From Rhizobium sp. AC27/96 (lineage in GTDB: Bacteria > Pseudomonadota > Alphaproteobacteria > Rhizobiales > Rhizobiaceae), in assembly GCF_001692325.1 (NCBI RefSeq), contig NZ_LXKN01000018.1, positions 744,001 through 808,000 of the forward strand: a stretch of 64,000 bases of DNA, written 5' to 3'. The notes under the pieces are model-generated. The model ran no database searches and was not told where the DNA came from. It was given only the letters and a program-made list of their open reading frames with translations. Shown piece by piece: positions 1 through 8,469 of this stretch; the first letter of the stretch is position 1; each line of letters starts with the position of its first letter. The translations under genes and the position numbers were made by a program.

Positions 1-1051
1 AGAGATTGTCCTCAACGCCACCATCGTGGAGCACAAGATCGATATTCCGGCTCTCGGCCAGTTTTCGCAGCCGGTAGAATAGGTTGGGACGACCGCCGAC
101 ATAAAGAAGCGTTTGAGGCCCGCTCGAATGGATAGCGCCGGGCGTATCGGGCGCGGTCACGACAGATTCGAGTATATCCAGCTCACGCTGCAAAGCTTTG
201 TTCTCCCCGGCAAGCGCACCCGCGCGCCGCTCAGCCTCGGCAAGCTGTGCTTCCAGCGCGATAAGGCGTCCGTCATATTCATCGGCGCGCTGATCGGCTG
301 CCTGCAACCTTTGCAGCAATCTTGTTTCCTGCTGCTGATCCGCACCCATCGGTGCGGGCTCGCCGGCGACCGCCTGTTTCTTCAACAGACTTACTTCCAG
401 CTCCTCGACGCGCTTCTGCAAAAGCGCATGATCCTTGGCCGCCGCCTGAAGCCGCGTCTCCTGGCGAGCGATCTTTTCATCCCTGGCTTCGATATCCAGC
501 TGCAATTTGCGAAGGCGCGCCAGATCGAGCCGGCTGGAGCTGCCGACCAGATGCGAGAGCATATGCACCTCGCCGAAGACCTCATTGACAAGCGCGCGTT
601 CGCTCGCCGGATGGCTCAGAACCGCCCAATAGGCCCCCGATATGTCCCCTTCATCAACTGCCTTGTTCCATTGCGCCTTGATTTCGGACGGAGTCGAAAG
701 TTTCGAAAACTGCTTGAGAATGCGCTCATGGCGGCGATCAAGCGCCTTGTTCAGCAGCTTGCCGCTGATATCGCGCTGGCCGGCGGCCCTGACACCGCGG
801 CTGTGCAGGGCATGATCTGTCGCGACCTTGGCATCGATATCTCCGACCTTGGCAAGGACTTGCCGCAGCTCTGAGGTCGTCAGACAGGTCCCAACGATCG
901 AGCAATGGAACATCGGGGCCAGATCCCAGGTCTTCAGTCGCTGGCTCTTTGCCGCCACAGCCTGATCCGATGCCGGTTGCTGGTCCAGTCGCTTGGCAGC
1001 ATGCGGAAGTGCGAGTGGAAGCGGCTGTTTATGGTTGAGCAGAACTGACAT
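1..1051 (-). CDS. DUF2325 domain protein (3' end beyond window)
   Basis: Open frame of 350 codons from an ATG at 1051, running off the left edge without a stop. The N-terminal half is predicted mostly helical, the middle is a long charged coiled coil (about residues 165-290, rich in Q, E, R, L), and the last visible residues read TLLYVGGRPNLFYRLRKLAE then VLHDGGVEDNL, which I recognise as the start of a DUF2325 domain. Biochemical function is unknown. No Shine-Dalgarno precedes the ATG; instead an imperfect palindrome resembling a ModE operator ends 5 bases upstream, so the gene may be leaderless or molybdenum-regulated (inference). The pdxH-like gene upstream is on the same strand but separated by this site. 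Confidence 0.8.
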   Translation of the reverse strand, partial: MSVLLNHKQPLPLALPHAAKRLDQQPASDQAVAAKSQRLKTWDLAPMFHCSIVGTCLTTSELRQVLAKVGDIDAKVATDHALHSRGVRAAGQRDISGKLLNKALDRRHERILKQFSKLSTPSEIKAQWNKAVDEGDISGAYWAVLSHPASERALVNEVFGEVHMLSHLVGSSSRLDLARLRKLQLDIEARDEKIARQETRLQAAAKDHALLQKRVEELEVSLLKKQAVAGEPAPMGADQQQETRLLQRLQAADQRADEYDGRLIALEAQLAEAERRAGALAGENKALQRELDILESVVTAPDTPGAIHSSGPQTLLYVGGRPNLFYRLRKLAESRNIDLVLHDGGVEDNL

Positions 1052-1055
1052 ATCC

Positions 1056-1093
1056 GCACTAGCGTTATATTTCACTGAATATCACGCTAGTGC
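1056..1093. promoter_or_regulatory. Candidate ModE operator (Mo-box) before DUF2325 gene
   Basis: Outer perfect inverted repeat GCACTAGCG (1056-1064) / CGCTAGTGC (1085-1093). Inside it CGTTATAT (1063-1070), 8-base spacer, ATATCACG (1079-1086): two 8-base half sites in the arrangement of the Escherichia coli modA operator as I remember it (CGTTATAT, 8 bases, ACATAACG). A second similar site lies at 7261-7284. It sits 5 bases before the DUF2325 start codon, a position typical of repression. The assignment to ModE is inference from sequence resemblance. Confidence 0.5.
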
Positions 1094-1121
1094 GTCTTCC
1101 CCTATCAGGCAAGCCCGCTTG

Positions 1122-1766
1122 TCAGGGCCAGAGCTGCTCCTTGATCCAGCCGGCCTTTTCGCGCTTATAGCGCAAACGATGATGGCGACGTTCGCTGTCG
1201 CCTTGCCAAAACTCGACGTCATGCGGCATGACGATGAAGAGCGCCCAGCTCGGTGAAACAAGGTCGGGCTCTTGCTGCAATCGGCGAGACTGGAGGGCGA
1301 GCGCATCGTGCAATTCTTGTCGGGATCCCATGACCTCGCTCTGCCTGCCGACCATGGCGACGGCTTTGGCGCCTGGCGCACGCGCGCGAAAGTCGGCGTC
1401 GCACTCGTGGACCTCGGCTTGCAGAGCCATCCCGCGCAGACGAACCTGCCGCCCGAGCGCCGGCCAATAAAAGGTCAAGGCGACTGTGGGGTTCTGGGCG
1501 ATCTGCCGCCCTTTCGGCCCGTTGCCCGTCGTTGCGAAATGCCAACCTCGGTGGTCAAGATTCTTCAGAATGAGCACACGCGCATCAGGTACGCCACTTT
1601 CATCGACGGTGGAAAGCACCATCGCATGCGGTTCCTTGATGCCGGCCGCGATCGCATCACGAAGCCAATCGGAGAACAGCTCGCGCGGCTCGTCAGGGGT
1701 AAGATCGACATCGAAGGCGGGAAACGGTCCCGCCAATGATGTCAGCAAGCGCAATTCATTCTTCAT
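1122..1766 (-). CDS. Pyridoxamine 5'-phosphate oxidase (PdxH) family protein
   Basis: A flavin-dependent oxidase-fold protein of about 214 residues, close to the usual PdxH length. The FMN-binding split barrel motif PDARVLILKNLD, the segment GPKGRQIAQNP and the C-terminal signature EFWQGDSERRHHRLRYKRE are those of PNP/PMP oxidases that make pyridoxal phosphate. It may be the main pdxH or a paralogue; the sequence alone does not decide. An ATG at 1778 overlaps the methyltransferase stop as ATGA, but the ATG at 1766 has GAGGTG just upstream and is preferred. It is cotranscribed with the methyltransferase. Confidence 0.8.
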   Translation of the reverse strand: MKNELRLLTSLAGPFPAFDVDLTPDEPRELFSDWLRDAIAAGIKEPHAMVLSTVDESGVPDARVLILKNLDHRGWHFATTGNGPKGRQIAQNPTVALTFYWPALGRQVRLRGMALQAEVHECDADFRARAPGAKAVAMVGRQSEVMGSRQELHDALALQSRRLQQEPDLVSPSWALFIVMPHDVEFWQGDSERRHHRLRYKREKAGWIKEQLWP

Positions 1767-1774
1767 CGCGCACC

Positions 1775-2551
1775 TCATGGTCTTGCGATAATGAGCCGCA
1801 GCGACCCTTCGAAGAAGGGCTGCGTGCGAAGCTCACCATAGCGGCGATCCCAGCTTCCATCCGCCAGATCGCGGCCTAACTCCGCAACGAAACGCTCGCC
1901 GACCGAAGGATCGACAAAACTCCAAGCCGAATTGGCCAGCCGCGCGCCGGGATCGAGCATCCGTTCGGGCCGACCGTAATAGGCCTCGCCAAAACCATCG
2001 ACGCAATTCAACGGGATCGGCACAGCCTTGACCTCGGCATTGCCGCCCAGCCCCTTGACGATGGCCGCCATCGACGGATAGCGGCGTGCTTCGACGGTGA
2101 TCATCTCAGGTGCATAGGCATGCAGCCAGGAGCGCTCAAGGAGATCCGGGTCGCAGCTCAGAATGAGGACGGGACCGCGTGTCACACGGCGCATTTCGCT
2201 GAGCCCGCGCTCGAGATTCGACCATTGATGAACCGTGAAGGTCGCCATGGCGGCGTCGAATGCCTGGTCAGGGAATGGCAGGCTTTCCGCTGTGCCATCG
2301 ATCGCGACGGGCAGATGCGCCGGCCGCTGCGCCCGCATCGACGCCGACGGTTCGACGGCTGTGACCTCGCGATCAACCGGTTCATAGGAGCCAGCACCCG
2401 CACCGACGTTCAAGACCGTCGCGGCATCGCCGAGCGCCTGGCGGATGAATTCTGCGATATGGGGATCCGGCTGGCGGTAGCGGGTGTAGCCCGTTCCGAT
2501 CACGCCGTAATTCGCGTCGCCGGCGCTGCCATCCTGATGTCTGCTGTTCAT
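1775..2551 (-). CDS. Class I SAM-dependent methyltransferase
   Basis: 258 residues. Motif I VLNVGAGAGSYEP (about residues 41-53), the acidic strand VTAVEPS and the post-motif FPDQAFDAAMATFTVHQW place it in the UbiE/Methyltransf_11 class. The substrate is unknown. It overlaps the next gene (PdxH-like) by a few bases, so the two form one transcription unit, divergent from the LysR regulator that starts 174 bases away and probably controls them. Confidence 0.8.
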   Translation of the reverse strand: MNSRHQDGSAGDANYGVIGTGYTRYRQPDPHIAEFIRQALGDAATVLNVGAGAGSYEPVDREVTAVEPSASMRAQRPAHLPVAIDGTAESLPFPDQAFDAAMATFTVHQWSNLERGLSEMRRVTRGPVLILSCDPDLLERSWLHAYAPEMITVEARRYPSMAAIVKGLGGNAEVKAVPIPLNCVDGFGEAYYGRPERMLDPGARLANSAWSFVDPSVGERFVAELGRDLADGSWDRRYGELRTQPFFEGSLRLIIARP

Positions 2552-2725
2552 TCCATGTCTCCGTTGCTCATTGTGGGCAAGGCTTCGCCATGCATGAAAA
2601 TGCTTGTGGCATCATCACATCATTGTTCTGCAATCGCATTGTCCGTTCGTTTCGACCGCAAGAAACACGCTATCTTGGCGAAAGAAAATCGATATGATCG
2701 AACAGTCAATGTTCGGAAAATGCAC

Positions 2726-3616
2726 ATGGCCAGACGTATTCCCTCTTTGAATGCACTGCGCGCCTTCGAGGCAGCCGGCCGGCTTGGCCGCATGACCGTT
2801 GCGGCCGAGGAATTGAATGTAACGCACAGCGCGGTGAGCCGGCAGATACAACATCTGGAGGAGGTGCTTGGCATTCCGCTGTTCGAAGGACCGAAGAACA
2901 GGTTGCGGCTCACGGAAGGCGGCGCAACCCTACTTTCGGGGCTGACGACGGCATTCGACCAGATGGACATGTCGGTGCGCTCAGTGGCCGACACCGAAGA
3001 TGGTCAGCTTGACGTATCCTGCCCCGGTACCTTCACGATGCGCTGGCTCATTCCACGCCTCTATCGTTTCCAAGCACAATACCCGAATATAGAAGTTCGC
3101 CTCTCTGCCTCATCAAAGCCAGTCGACTTCAGCCGCGACGGTTTCGATGTCGCGATCCGCGTCGGCACTGCGCCGTGGCCTGGAGGTGCCGATGTCATCT
3201 CGCTGTTTCCCGAACAGACGGGGGCAGTGCTTTCGCCCGCGCTGTTTGCTGAATCAACGCCGGAGTTCGACGGTCTGCCGCAACTTCACACGCGCACGCG
3301 GCTGCGCGCATGGGGAGACTGGCTTGCCCGCTCCGGCAGAGCGGTCGCCACCGGTCCGCGTGTCGAATACGAGCATTTCTATTTCATGCTCGAAGCCGCC
3401 AGCGCCGGGCTTGGCGTCTGCGTGGCGCCCTGGCCCTATGTCAGCGACGATATTCGCTTCGGCCGTCTAACGGCGCCCTATGGCTTTCTCGAAAGCGGCC
3501 ACGAGTATGTGGCGCTGCGCCGTGCCCGCCGTAACAGGAAATCGGTTCTCTTCTGCGAGTGGCTGCACAGCGAGGCCGAGGCCTACGCAGGTGCCAGTAC
3601 CCCTCCGAGAGGCTGA
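2726..3616 (+). CDS. LysR-family regulator, GcvA-like
   Basis: 296 residues, normal for LysR proteins. N-terminal winged helix-turn-helix: ARRIPSLNALRAFEAAGR, then LNVTHSAVSRQIQHLEEVLG as recognition helix and dimer helix, as in GcvA/AmpR-like members. The C-terminal effector domain includes LDVSCPGTFTMRWLIPRL. The frame is open far upstream, but coding begins at the ATG at 2726 (or 2720), preceded by CGGAAA. It is divergent from the methyltransferase/PdxH pair, the classical LysR arrangement, and convergent with the ModA-like gene. Confidence 0.88.
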   Translation: MARRIPSLNALRAFEAAGRLGRMTVAAEELNVTHSAVSRQIQHLEEVLGIPLFEGPKNRLRLTEGGATLLSGLTTAFDQMDMSVRSVADTEDGQLDVSCPGTFTMRWLIPRLYRFQAQYPNIEVRLSASSKPVDFSRDGFDVAIRVGTAPWPGGADVISLFPEQTGAVLSPALFAESTPEFDGLPQLHTRTRLRAWGDWLARSGRAVATGPRVEYEHFYFMLEAASAGLGVCVAPWPYVSDDIRFGRLTAPYGFLESGHEYVALRRARRNRKSVLFCEWLHSEAEAYAGASTPPRG

Positions 3617-3630
3617 TCTTTGAGGATAGA

Positions 3631-4362
3631 TTAGCCGATTGGAGAAAAGCCTGCCTCGCTCAGAATTCTCTGCCCATCGGCCGACAGCAGAAAATCCTGC
3701 AGAAGCCTCGTTTCGACATCTGCACCCCGGCGAACAACGACGCCATATTCGATACGCGGTTGAAACGCGTCGGGGATATCGACGACAGCGAAAGCCGGAT
3801 CGGCCGCCAGCAGGCGTGCGTTCGAAGAGTAGCTCATCATCAGATCCACCTCACCGTCGGTGATCAGATAGCCAGCACCCTTGCCCGGCGGCGTCGGTGG
3901 AGAGTTGCGGCCGCCGACCAATGGACGTGCCCGGGATTTTATCGCCTCGCCTCTCGCAGGGTGGCGCGCTTCGATAAGATCAAACACCTCGAAAGCATAG
4001 TCGCCACCGGGATCGTCACCCGGCGTTGATGTGCCGATCCTCACGGCAGGGTCGGACAGAACGGTAAGAAAGTTTTCCGTGGTGAGACCGAGATCGGCGT
4101 GAGCAAGCACGCAAAGCCGATTTCGGGCAAAACATACGGCATCTTCCGTAAGGCCCATGGCAGCAAGGCGCCGCGGATGCGCCATGTTGGCGGAAATGAA
4201 GAGATCGAAACGTGTACCTGCCTCAATACTCTCCCGCAGCAACCCTGCTGGCCCGAGGGTGAGCGACATCGCAATGCCGGTTTCGTAAGCAAAAGCCGTG
4301 ATGATCGGCGGGAAAGCATGCCGCATGCTGCCGGCGGACAGGACCTCAACTGCATTGCTCAC
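3631..4362 (-). CDS. ModA-like substrate-binding protein, no signal peptide
   Basis: 243 residues resembling molybdate/tungstate-type periplasmic binding proteins: VLSAGSMRHAFPPIITAFAY at the start, FDLFISANMAHPRRLAAMGL, and GYLITDGEVDLMMSYSSNAR. No signal peptide is visible, unlike a true ModA, so it may act inside the cell (sensor, chaperone) or the export signal is lost. Its ATG overlaps the stop of the ABC ATPase gene (ATGA), so it is the last gene of the FecCD-type operon. Together with the Mo-box before that operon this suggests an oxyanion such as molybdate as substrate (inference). Confidence 0.75.
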   Translation of the reverse strand: MSNAVEVLSAGSMRHAFPPIITAFAYETGIAMSLTLGPAGLLRESIEAGTRFDLFISANMAHPRRLAAMGLTEDAVCFARNRLCVLAHADLGLTTENFLTVLSDPAVRIGTSTPGDDPGGDYAFEVFDLIEARHPARGEAIKSRARPLVGGRNSPPTPPGKGAGYLITDGEVDLMMSYSSNARLLAADPAFAVVDIPDAFQPRIEYGVVVRRGADVETRLLQDFLLSADGQRILSEAGFSPIG

Positions 4363-5147
4363 GAATGATTTCCCTTCCTATCCCTTTGCCGGAACAACGG
4401 CACGAAAGCGGTCTCCATAAGTTCACCAGTACCAAGCGTCGCCGACCGGACCGGGATACCATAAAGCGCTTCGAGATTGGCTTCGGTCATGACTTGATCG
4501 GTCGCGCCGAAGACCGCCTTTGCCTGATCGAGCATGAGCAGCACCGTGTCGGCCACAGCCACGGCATGGTTCGGCTGATGTGTGGTGAAGGCAATCGCCA
4601 ATCCCTGGCGATCGGCCAGCGTGCCGAGCAATGAAAGCACCACATCCTGGTTCTTGAGGTCAAGCGCTGAGGCCGGCTCATCGAGCAACAGCACTTCATT
4701 CTCACCCGCCAGCGCCCGGGCAATCAGCACGAGCTGACGCTCGCCGCCGGAAAGAGCATCGATGTTGCGTTGAGCATAGTCGGTCATGCCGGTGGCAGCG
4801 AGCGCTTCCATCGCCTTCTCCACATCGATCTTGCGCGGCGTCTGGAACAGTCCGATGTGGCGGGCACGGCCCATCAGCACAACGTCGAGTACCGAATAGG
4901 GAAACGAGCCGGAAAACTCCTGCGGCACGAAGCCGGTGCGTTCGTTCAATTGGAGTGCACCGGAGGTCGGCTTCTGCAAACCCGCCAACACGCGCAGCAA
5001 CGTCGATTTGCCCCGGCCATTCGGCCCGAGGATCGCAACGATCTCACCGGCGCGGAGATCAAAGTCGAGATCGCGGAACTGCCAGCGCTCGCCATCATAG
5101 GACTGGCTGGCCTTCGTCATATGCAGCTTGACCGGATCAGAAGCCAC
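4359..5147 (-). CDS. ABC transporter ATP-binding protein, FecE/BtuD type
   Basis: 262 residues. Walker A GPNGRGKSTLLR (about residue 41), ABC signature LSGGERQLVLIARALAG, Walker B VLLLDEPASALD and the switch histidine region TTHQPNH are all intact. It energises the neighbouring FecCD-type permease at the inner membrane. The start overlaps the permease stop by 11 bases and the stop overlaps the ModA-like start, giving a translationally coupled operon. FecE-class ATPases serve iron-siderophore, haem, cobalamin and (MolABC of Haemophilus) molybdate importers. Confidence 0.88.
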   Translation of the reverse strand: MASDPVKLHMTKASQSYDGERWQFRDLDFDLRAGEIVAILGPNGRGKSTLLRVLAGLQKPTSGALQLNERTGFVPQEFSGSFPYSVLDVVLMGRARHIGLFQTPRKIDVEKAMEALAATGMTDYAQRNIDALSGGERQLVLIARALAGENEVLLLDEPASALDLKNQDVVLSLLGTLADRQGLAIAFTTHQPNHAVAVADTVLLMLDQAKAVFGATDQVMTEANLEALYGIPVRSATLGTGELMETAFVPLFRQRDRKGNHS

Positions 5148-6171
5148 GCGCGCCTCTCTGGGTCTGTTTCAGCACCAGGGCGAAGACAGGCGTGCCGATC
5201 AATGCTGTGAGGATCCCGAGCGGGATTTCGGTGCCGGTGACGGTGCGAGCGACCGTATCGATGATCAGCAGATAGAGTGCGCCGATCAGCAAAGAGGCCG
5301 GCATCATCACACGGTGATCCGGGCCGACGAGCATGCGCGCCATATGCGGCACGACGAGTCCGACCCATCCGATAATACCGCTGACGGCAACTTGCGCCGC
5401 GACGATGCAGGAAACAAGCACCAGGATCAGCCAGCGCAGCGGCTCGACATTGACGCCGAGCGCGCGGGCATCCTCGTCGCCGATCGACAGGAGATTGATG
5501 CGCCAGCGCAGGCCCAGCAGCAGCGTGCCGCAGATCAAAACCGGCCCGATAACCAGCGAGAATTTCTCCCAGTTGGCCGTCGCAAAACTGCCGAGCAACC
5601 AGAAGACCATGGTCGGCAGCTTATCTTCGGTGTCGGCAAGATACTGGACAAGGCTTACCAGCGCCCCGAAGAAGCCGCTGACCACGACACCCGCAAGCAC
5701 CAGCGCCAGGATGTTGCGGCGCGCGACGATGCCGTTCAGGGCATAGACGATGATGAGAGCCGAAAGCCCGAACGCAAAGGCCGAGCCCAGCAGGCCATAG
5801 CGCGAAAAGCTCAGGAGAATGGCTAACGTGCCACCGAAAGCAGCGCCGGAGGAAACACCCACCACCTGCGGCCCAACCAGGGGATTGCGGAATACACCCT
5901 GCAGTGTCGCCCCCGACAGTGCGAGACCCGCTCCCGTCAACAGCGCCAGCAGGACGCGCGGCATGCGCACCGTGAAAACGACATTGACCTCCGTCGGCGT
6001 GACGGGCACTGCCGGTGCGGAAATCGGCGCCCAGAGAATCTGCACGACCCGCACAAACGGAATGTCATAACGACCGATGCCGAGGGAAACGACTGCAGCC
6101 AGCACCACGAGGATCGCCAATACGGCAATGATCACCCGCGGTGCCCGCCGCTGAAGGGCATCCGCGCTCAT
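5137..6171 (-). CDS. FecCD-family ABC transporter permease
   Basis: 344 residues with about ten hydrophobic segments. Family motifs: RMPRVLLALLTGAGLALSGA, LQGVFRNPLVGPQVVGVSSG, GWVGLVVPHMARMLVGPDHR and the C-terminal GTEIPLGILTALIGTPVFAL, all typical of BtuC/FecD/FhuB permeases. The ATG at 6171 overlaps the binding-protein stop (ATGA), which is preferred over longer upstream starts. It forms the channel with the ATPase downstream and takes substrate from the binding protein upstream. Confidence 0.88.
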   Translation of the reverse strand: MSADALQRRAPRVIIAVLAILVVLAAVVSLGIGRYDIPFVRVVQILWAPISAPAVPVTPTEVNVVFTVRMPRVLLALLTGAGLALSGATLQGVFRNPLVGPQVVGVSSGAAFGGTLAILLSFSRYGLLGSAFAFGLSALIIVYALNGIVARRNILALVLAGVVVSGFFGALVSLVQYLADTEDKLPTMVFWLLGSFATANWEKFSLVIGPVLICGTLLLGLRWRINLLSIGDEDARALGVNVEPLRWLILVLVSCIVAAQVAVSGIIGWVGLVVPHMARMLVGPDHRVMMPASLLIGALYLLIIDTVARTVTGTEIPLGILTALIGTPVFALVLKQTQRGARGF

Positions 6172-7229
6172 TGCGCCGCGCGATAATCGGTGCGGTAGAA
6201 TTCCTTGTAATAGGCGTCGGCTTCCTTCTGCATGTCGATGTCCTTGAAGCGCTCGGGATAGAGTTCCTTCGCCATCCACAGTTCACCGAGCGCCATGGCC
6301 TCTGGCATCGGATAGCCCCAGGCCTTGGCATATTCCGGCATCAGGTAGATGCGGCCATTCTTGACCGCATCGATGGTCTGCCAGGAGGGGGCCTTCTTGA
6401 TCTCATCCACGACGGCGGGATAGCGCTCTTGAACGAAGATGACGGCCGGATCCCATTTCAGCACGTCCTCCATCGTCACCTGCTTGAAGCCGGTGATCGA
6501 ACTGGCGACGTTGCGGGCGCCGGCACGCTCCATCATCAGACCGGTATATTTGCCGCGGCCATAGGTGGTGAGGTCAGGATTGGCCATATAGACGGGCACG
6601 CGCTTGTCCTGAGGAATATCGGCAAGGCGATCGGCAACCAGTTTGCGGGTCTTCTTGGTGACCGCAATCATCTCCTCGCCCTTGTCCTTGCGGCCGAGAA
6701 CGTCGGCGATCAGCCGCACGCCGGTAGCAAAGCCGGTATCGATCGCGGCAGGCTCGTCCTTGACGGAGGGATTGAGTTTCGTTGCCTCTTCCGGCGGAAC
6801 GTCCAGAAGCGAGATCGCGACGACGGCGAGGCCTGAATCCTCGATCTGCTTGACCATATCAGCCGGCGCGTAATTGGTGACGAAGACGACGTCCGGCTTC
6901 AGCTTCAACAGCTCTTCGATATTCACCTTGGTCAGCCCGCCCGGCATCGGCAGATTGGGCAATTGCGGCGCTAGCCGAACATAGTTGGCGCCGAGCTGCT
7001 TCTTCCACTCGTCGAGAACGCCGACCACCTTGTCCATCGCATCGAGCTGGACTGCGATGTTGAGCGTCTGGTGCTGCAGGATAACGACGCGATTGACCGT
7101 ATCCGGAATATGGACCTGGCGGCCGATCTGGTCGGTGACGATACGGTCGGCCCAGGCCGGAGCGGAAAACAGCAGGCTGGCGAAAAGAAGAGCAATTTTC
7201 GCAATGAAGGACAGATGGCGGCGGTGCAT
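6168..7229 (-). CDS. Periplasmic substrate-binding protein, BtuF/FepB/TroA class
   Basis: 353 residues beginning with a signal peptide (MHRRHLSFIAKIALLF, Ala-Trp-Ala cleavage). The mature part starts DRIVTDQIGRQVHIPDTVNR, and the family segment EELLKLKPDVVFVTN follows. The start at 7229 is chosen because AGGAGAATTCC directly precedes it. First gene of a four-gene operon with a FecCD permease, FecE ATPase and ModA-like protein. Substrate is not certain; an iron chelate or cobalamin is the default for the family, but the putative Mo-box upstream favours molybdate, as in MolABC. Confidence 0.83.
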   Translation of the reverse strand: MHRRHLSFIAKIALLFASLLFSAPAWADRIVTDQIGRQVHIPDTVNRVVILQHQTLNIAVQLDAMDKVVGVLDEWKKQLGANYVRLAPQLPNLPMPGGLTKVNIEELLKLKPDVVFVTNYAPADMVKQIEDSGLAVVAISLLDVPPEEATKLNPSVKDEPAAIDTGFATGVRLIADVLGRKDKGEEMIAVTKKTRKLVADRLADIPQDKRVPVYMANPDLTTYGRGKYTGLMMERAGARNVASSITGFKQVTMEDVLKWDPAVIFVQERYPAVVDEIKKAPSWQTIDAVKNGRIYLMPEYAKAWGYPMPEAMALGELWMAKELYPERFKDIDMQKEADAYYKEFYRTDYRAAQ

Positions 7230-7260
7230 GGAATTCTCCTGAAACGGTGCCAATCGCTAC

Positions 7261-7284
7261 CATTATATTTTCACGGATACAACG
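7261..7284. promoter_or_regulatory. Candidate ModE operator before FecCD-type operon
   Basis: CATTATAT (7261-7268), 8-base spacer TTTCACGG, ATACAACG (7277-7284; reverse complement CGTTGTAT). Half-site spacing and sequence match the candidate at 1063-1086, and both share the run TATATTT(T)CAC. It lies 32 bases before the binding-protein start codon. Assignment to ModE is by resemblance to the E. coli operator. Confidence 0.45.
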
Positions 7285-7391
7285 GTCCGGCTGCGCGGAA
7301 CACACTCTCGCCCCGCGGCCACGTTGCGAGCGAAGCCTCGGAATTATTTCGATTTTCTGAAATATCGCGGAATACTCATCCTGGAACGACA

Positions 7392-7417
7392 AAGGCGCGA
7401 GGTGGACCCCGCGCCTT
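7392..7417 (-). terminator. Hairpin after sugar permease gene
   Basis: Stem AAGGCGCG (7392-7399) / CGCGCCTT (7410-7417) with a 10-base loop, 30 bases past the permease stop. On the minus strand it is followed by TTTGTCGTT, a weak T tract. It probably ends the sugar ABC operon. Confidence 0.5.
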
Positions 7418-7446
7418 GTTCGAAGCCGCTGAAATTCAGCCGCAAA

Positions 7447-8469
7447 TCACCGCGTTTCCAGTATCCGCATCAACCGGCCTCGATAGCTGTCGAGGATGAC
7501 AGCCAGCACGATGACGGCGCCGATGACGATCGGCTTGATGTTGTCGTCGGCGCCCAGGAGCTGCAGGCCTGTGGACAGTACCTGCAGAATGCACGCGCCC
7601 ACCAGCGTTCCGATGATCGAGCCCTTGCCGCCCGAAAGGCTGGTGCCTCCGATGATGACCGCAGCGATGGCATTCAGCTCATAGCCGATGCCGGCGACCG
7701 GACTGCCGACATTGAGGCGCAGCAAATAGACCATGGCGGCAATGCCCGCCGTCAGCCCGGAAATCGTGAACACCGCGATTTTTATCTTTTTAGGCTCATG
7801 CCCCGACAGCCGCACCGCCTCCTCATTGGTGCCGACGGCGAAGACGAAGCGGCCGAACACCGTGTAGCGCAGCACGAACCAGCCGATGAGGACAACGACC
7901 ATCGCAATCAGGAAGATCGATGGGAGTATGTCCCAGAAGATCAGGTTGCCGAAATCGACGAAAGGCTGCGGCAGGCCGGTAATGGTGGAGTTATCGCTGA
8001 CGACGCGCGCCAGGCCGCTTGCGACGTTCAACATGCCGAGCGTGACGATGAAGGAGGGAAGTTTCCACTTCTCGCACACCCATCCGTTGACCGCACCGAG
8101 AACGGCACCGGTGCCCATCGAGGCGAGCGACGCCAGCACGATCGCCTGCCAGGGCGTGAATCGCGGATCGACCATGATCGTCGCGCCGATGACGGTGCAA
8201 AGGGCCAGCAGCGAGCCGACCGAAAGATCGATGCCGCCAACGAGAATGACGAAGGTCATGCCCGAGGCAAGCACGGTGTTGATGGCAATCTGCACGAAGA
8301 TCTTCAGAAAGTTCTCCGGCGTCGCGAAATATGGCGCGGTCGCCGAGAAGAAGATCAGGATCAGAACAAGTGCGATGGCAACGCCCGCTTCCTTCATCGA
8401 AATCCGGATGAGCTTGTCCCAGACGCTGCTCTCTTTCGCCTCGGTCTTTTGTTCAATGCTGCCGGACAC
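7447..8469 (-). CDS. Sugar ABC transporter permease, RbsC type
   Basis: 340 residues, polytopic. Motifs of the ribose/galactoside permease family: SGMTFVILVGGIDLSVGSLL (about residues 67-90), LPSFIVTLGMLN, and the cytoplasmic coupling region AIAAVIIGGTSLSGGKGS. It pairs with the RbsA-type ATPase, whose stop overlaps its start by about 17 bases. Third gene of the operon binding protein - ATPase - permease; the sugar is unknown. Confidence 0.9.
   Translation of the reverse strand: MSGSIEQKTEAKESSVWDKLIRISMKEAGVAIALVLILIFFSATAPYFATPENFLKIFVQIAINTVLASGMTFVILVGGIDLSVGSLLALCTVIGATIMVDPRFTPWQAIVLASLASMGTGAVLGAVNGWVCEKWKLPSFIVTLGMLNVASGLARVVSDNSTITGLPQPFVDFGNLIFWDILPSIFLIAMVVVLIGWFVLRYTVFGRFVFAVGTNEEAVRLSGHEPKKIKIAVFTISGLTAGIAAMVYLLRLNVGSPVAGIGYELNAIAAVIIGGTSLSGGKGSIIGTLVGACILQVLSTGLQLLGADDNIKPIVIGAVIVLAVILDSYRGRLMRILETR

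Noticed and set aside
113..874. 253-codon plus-strand frame at the left edge
   Set aside because: The minus strand is open throughout in a frame that reads as a DUF2325 protein.
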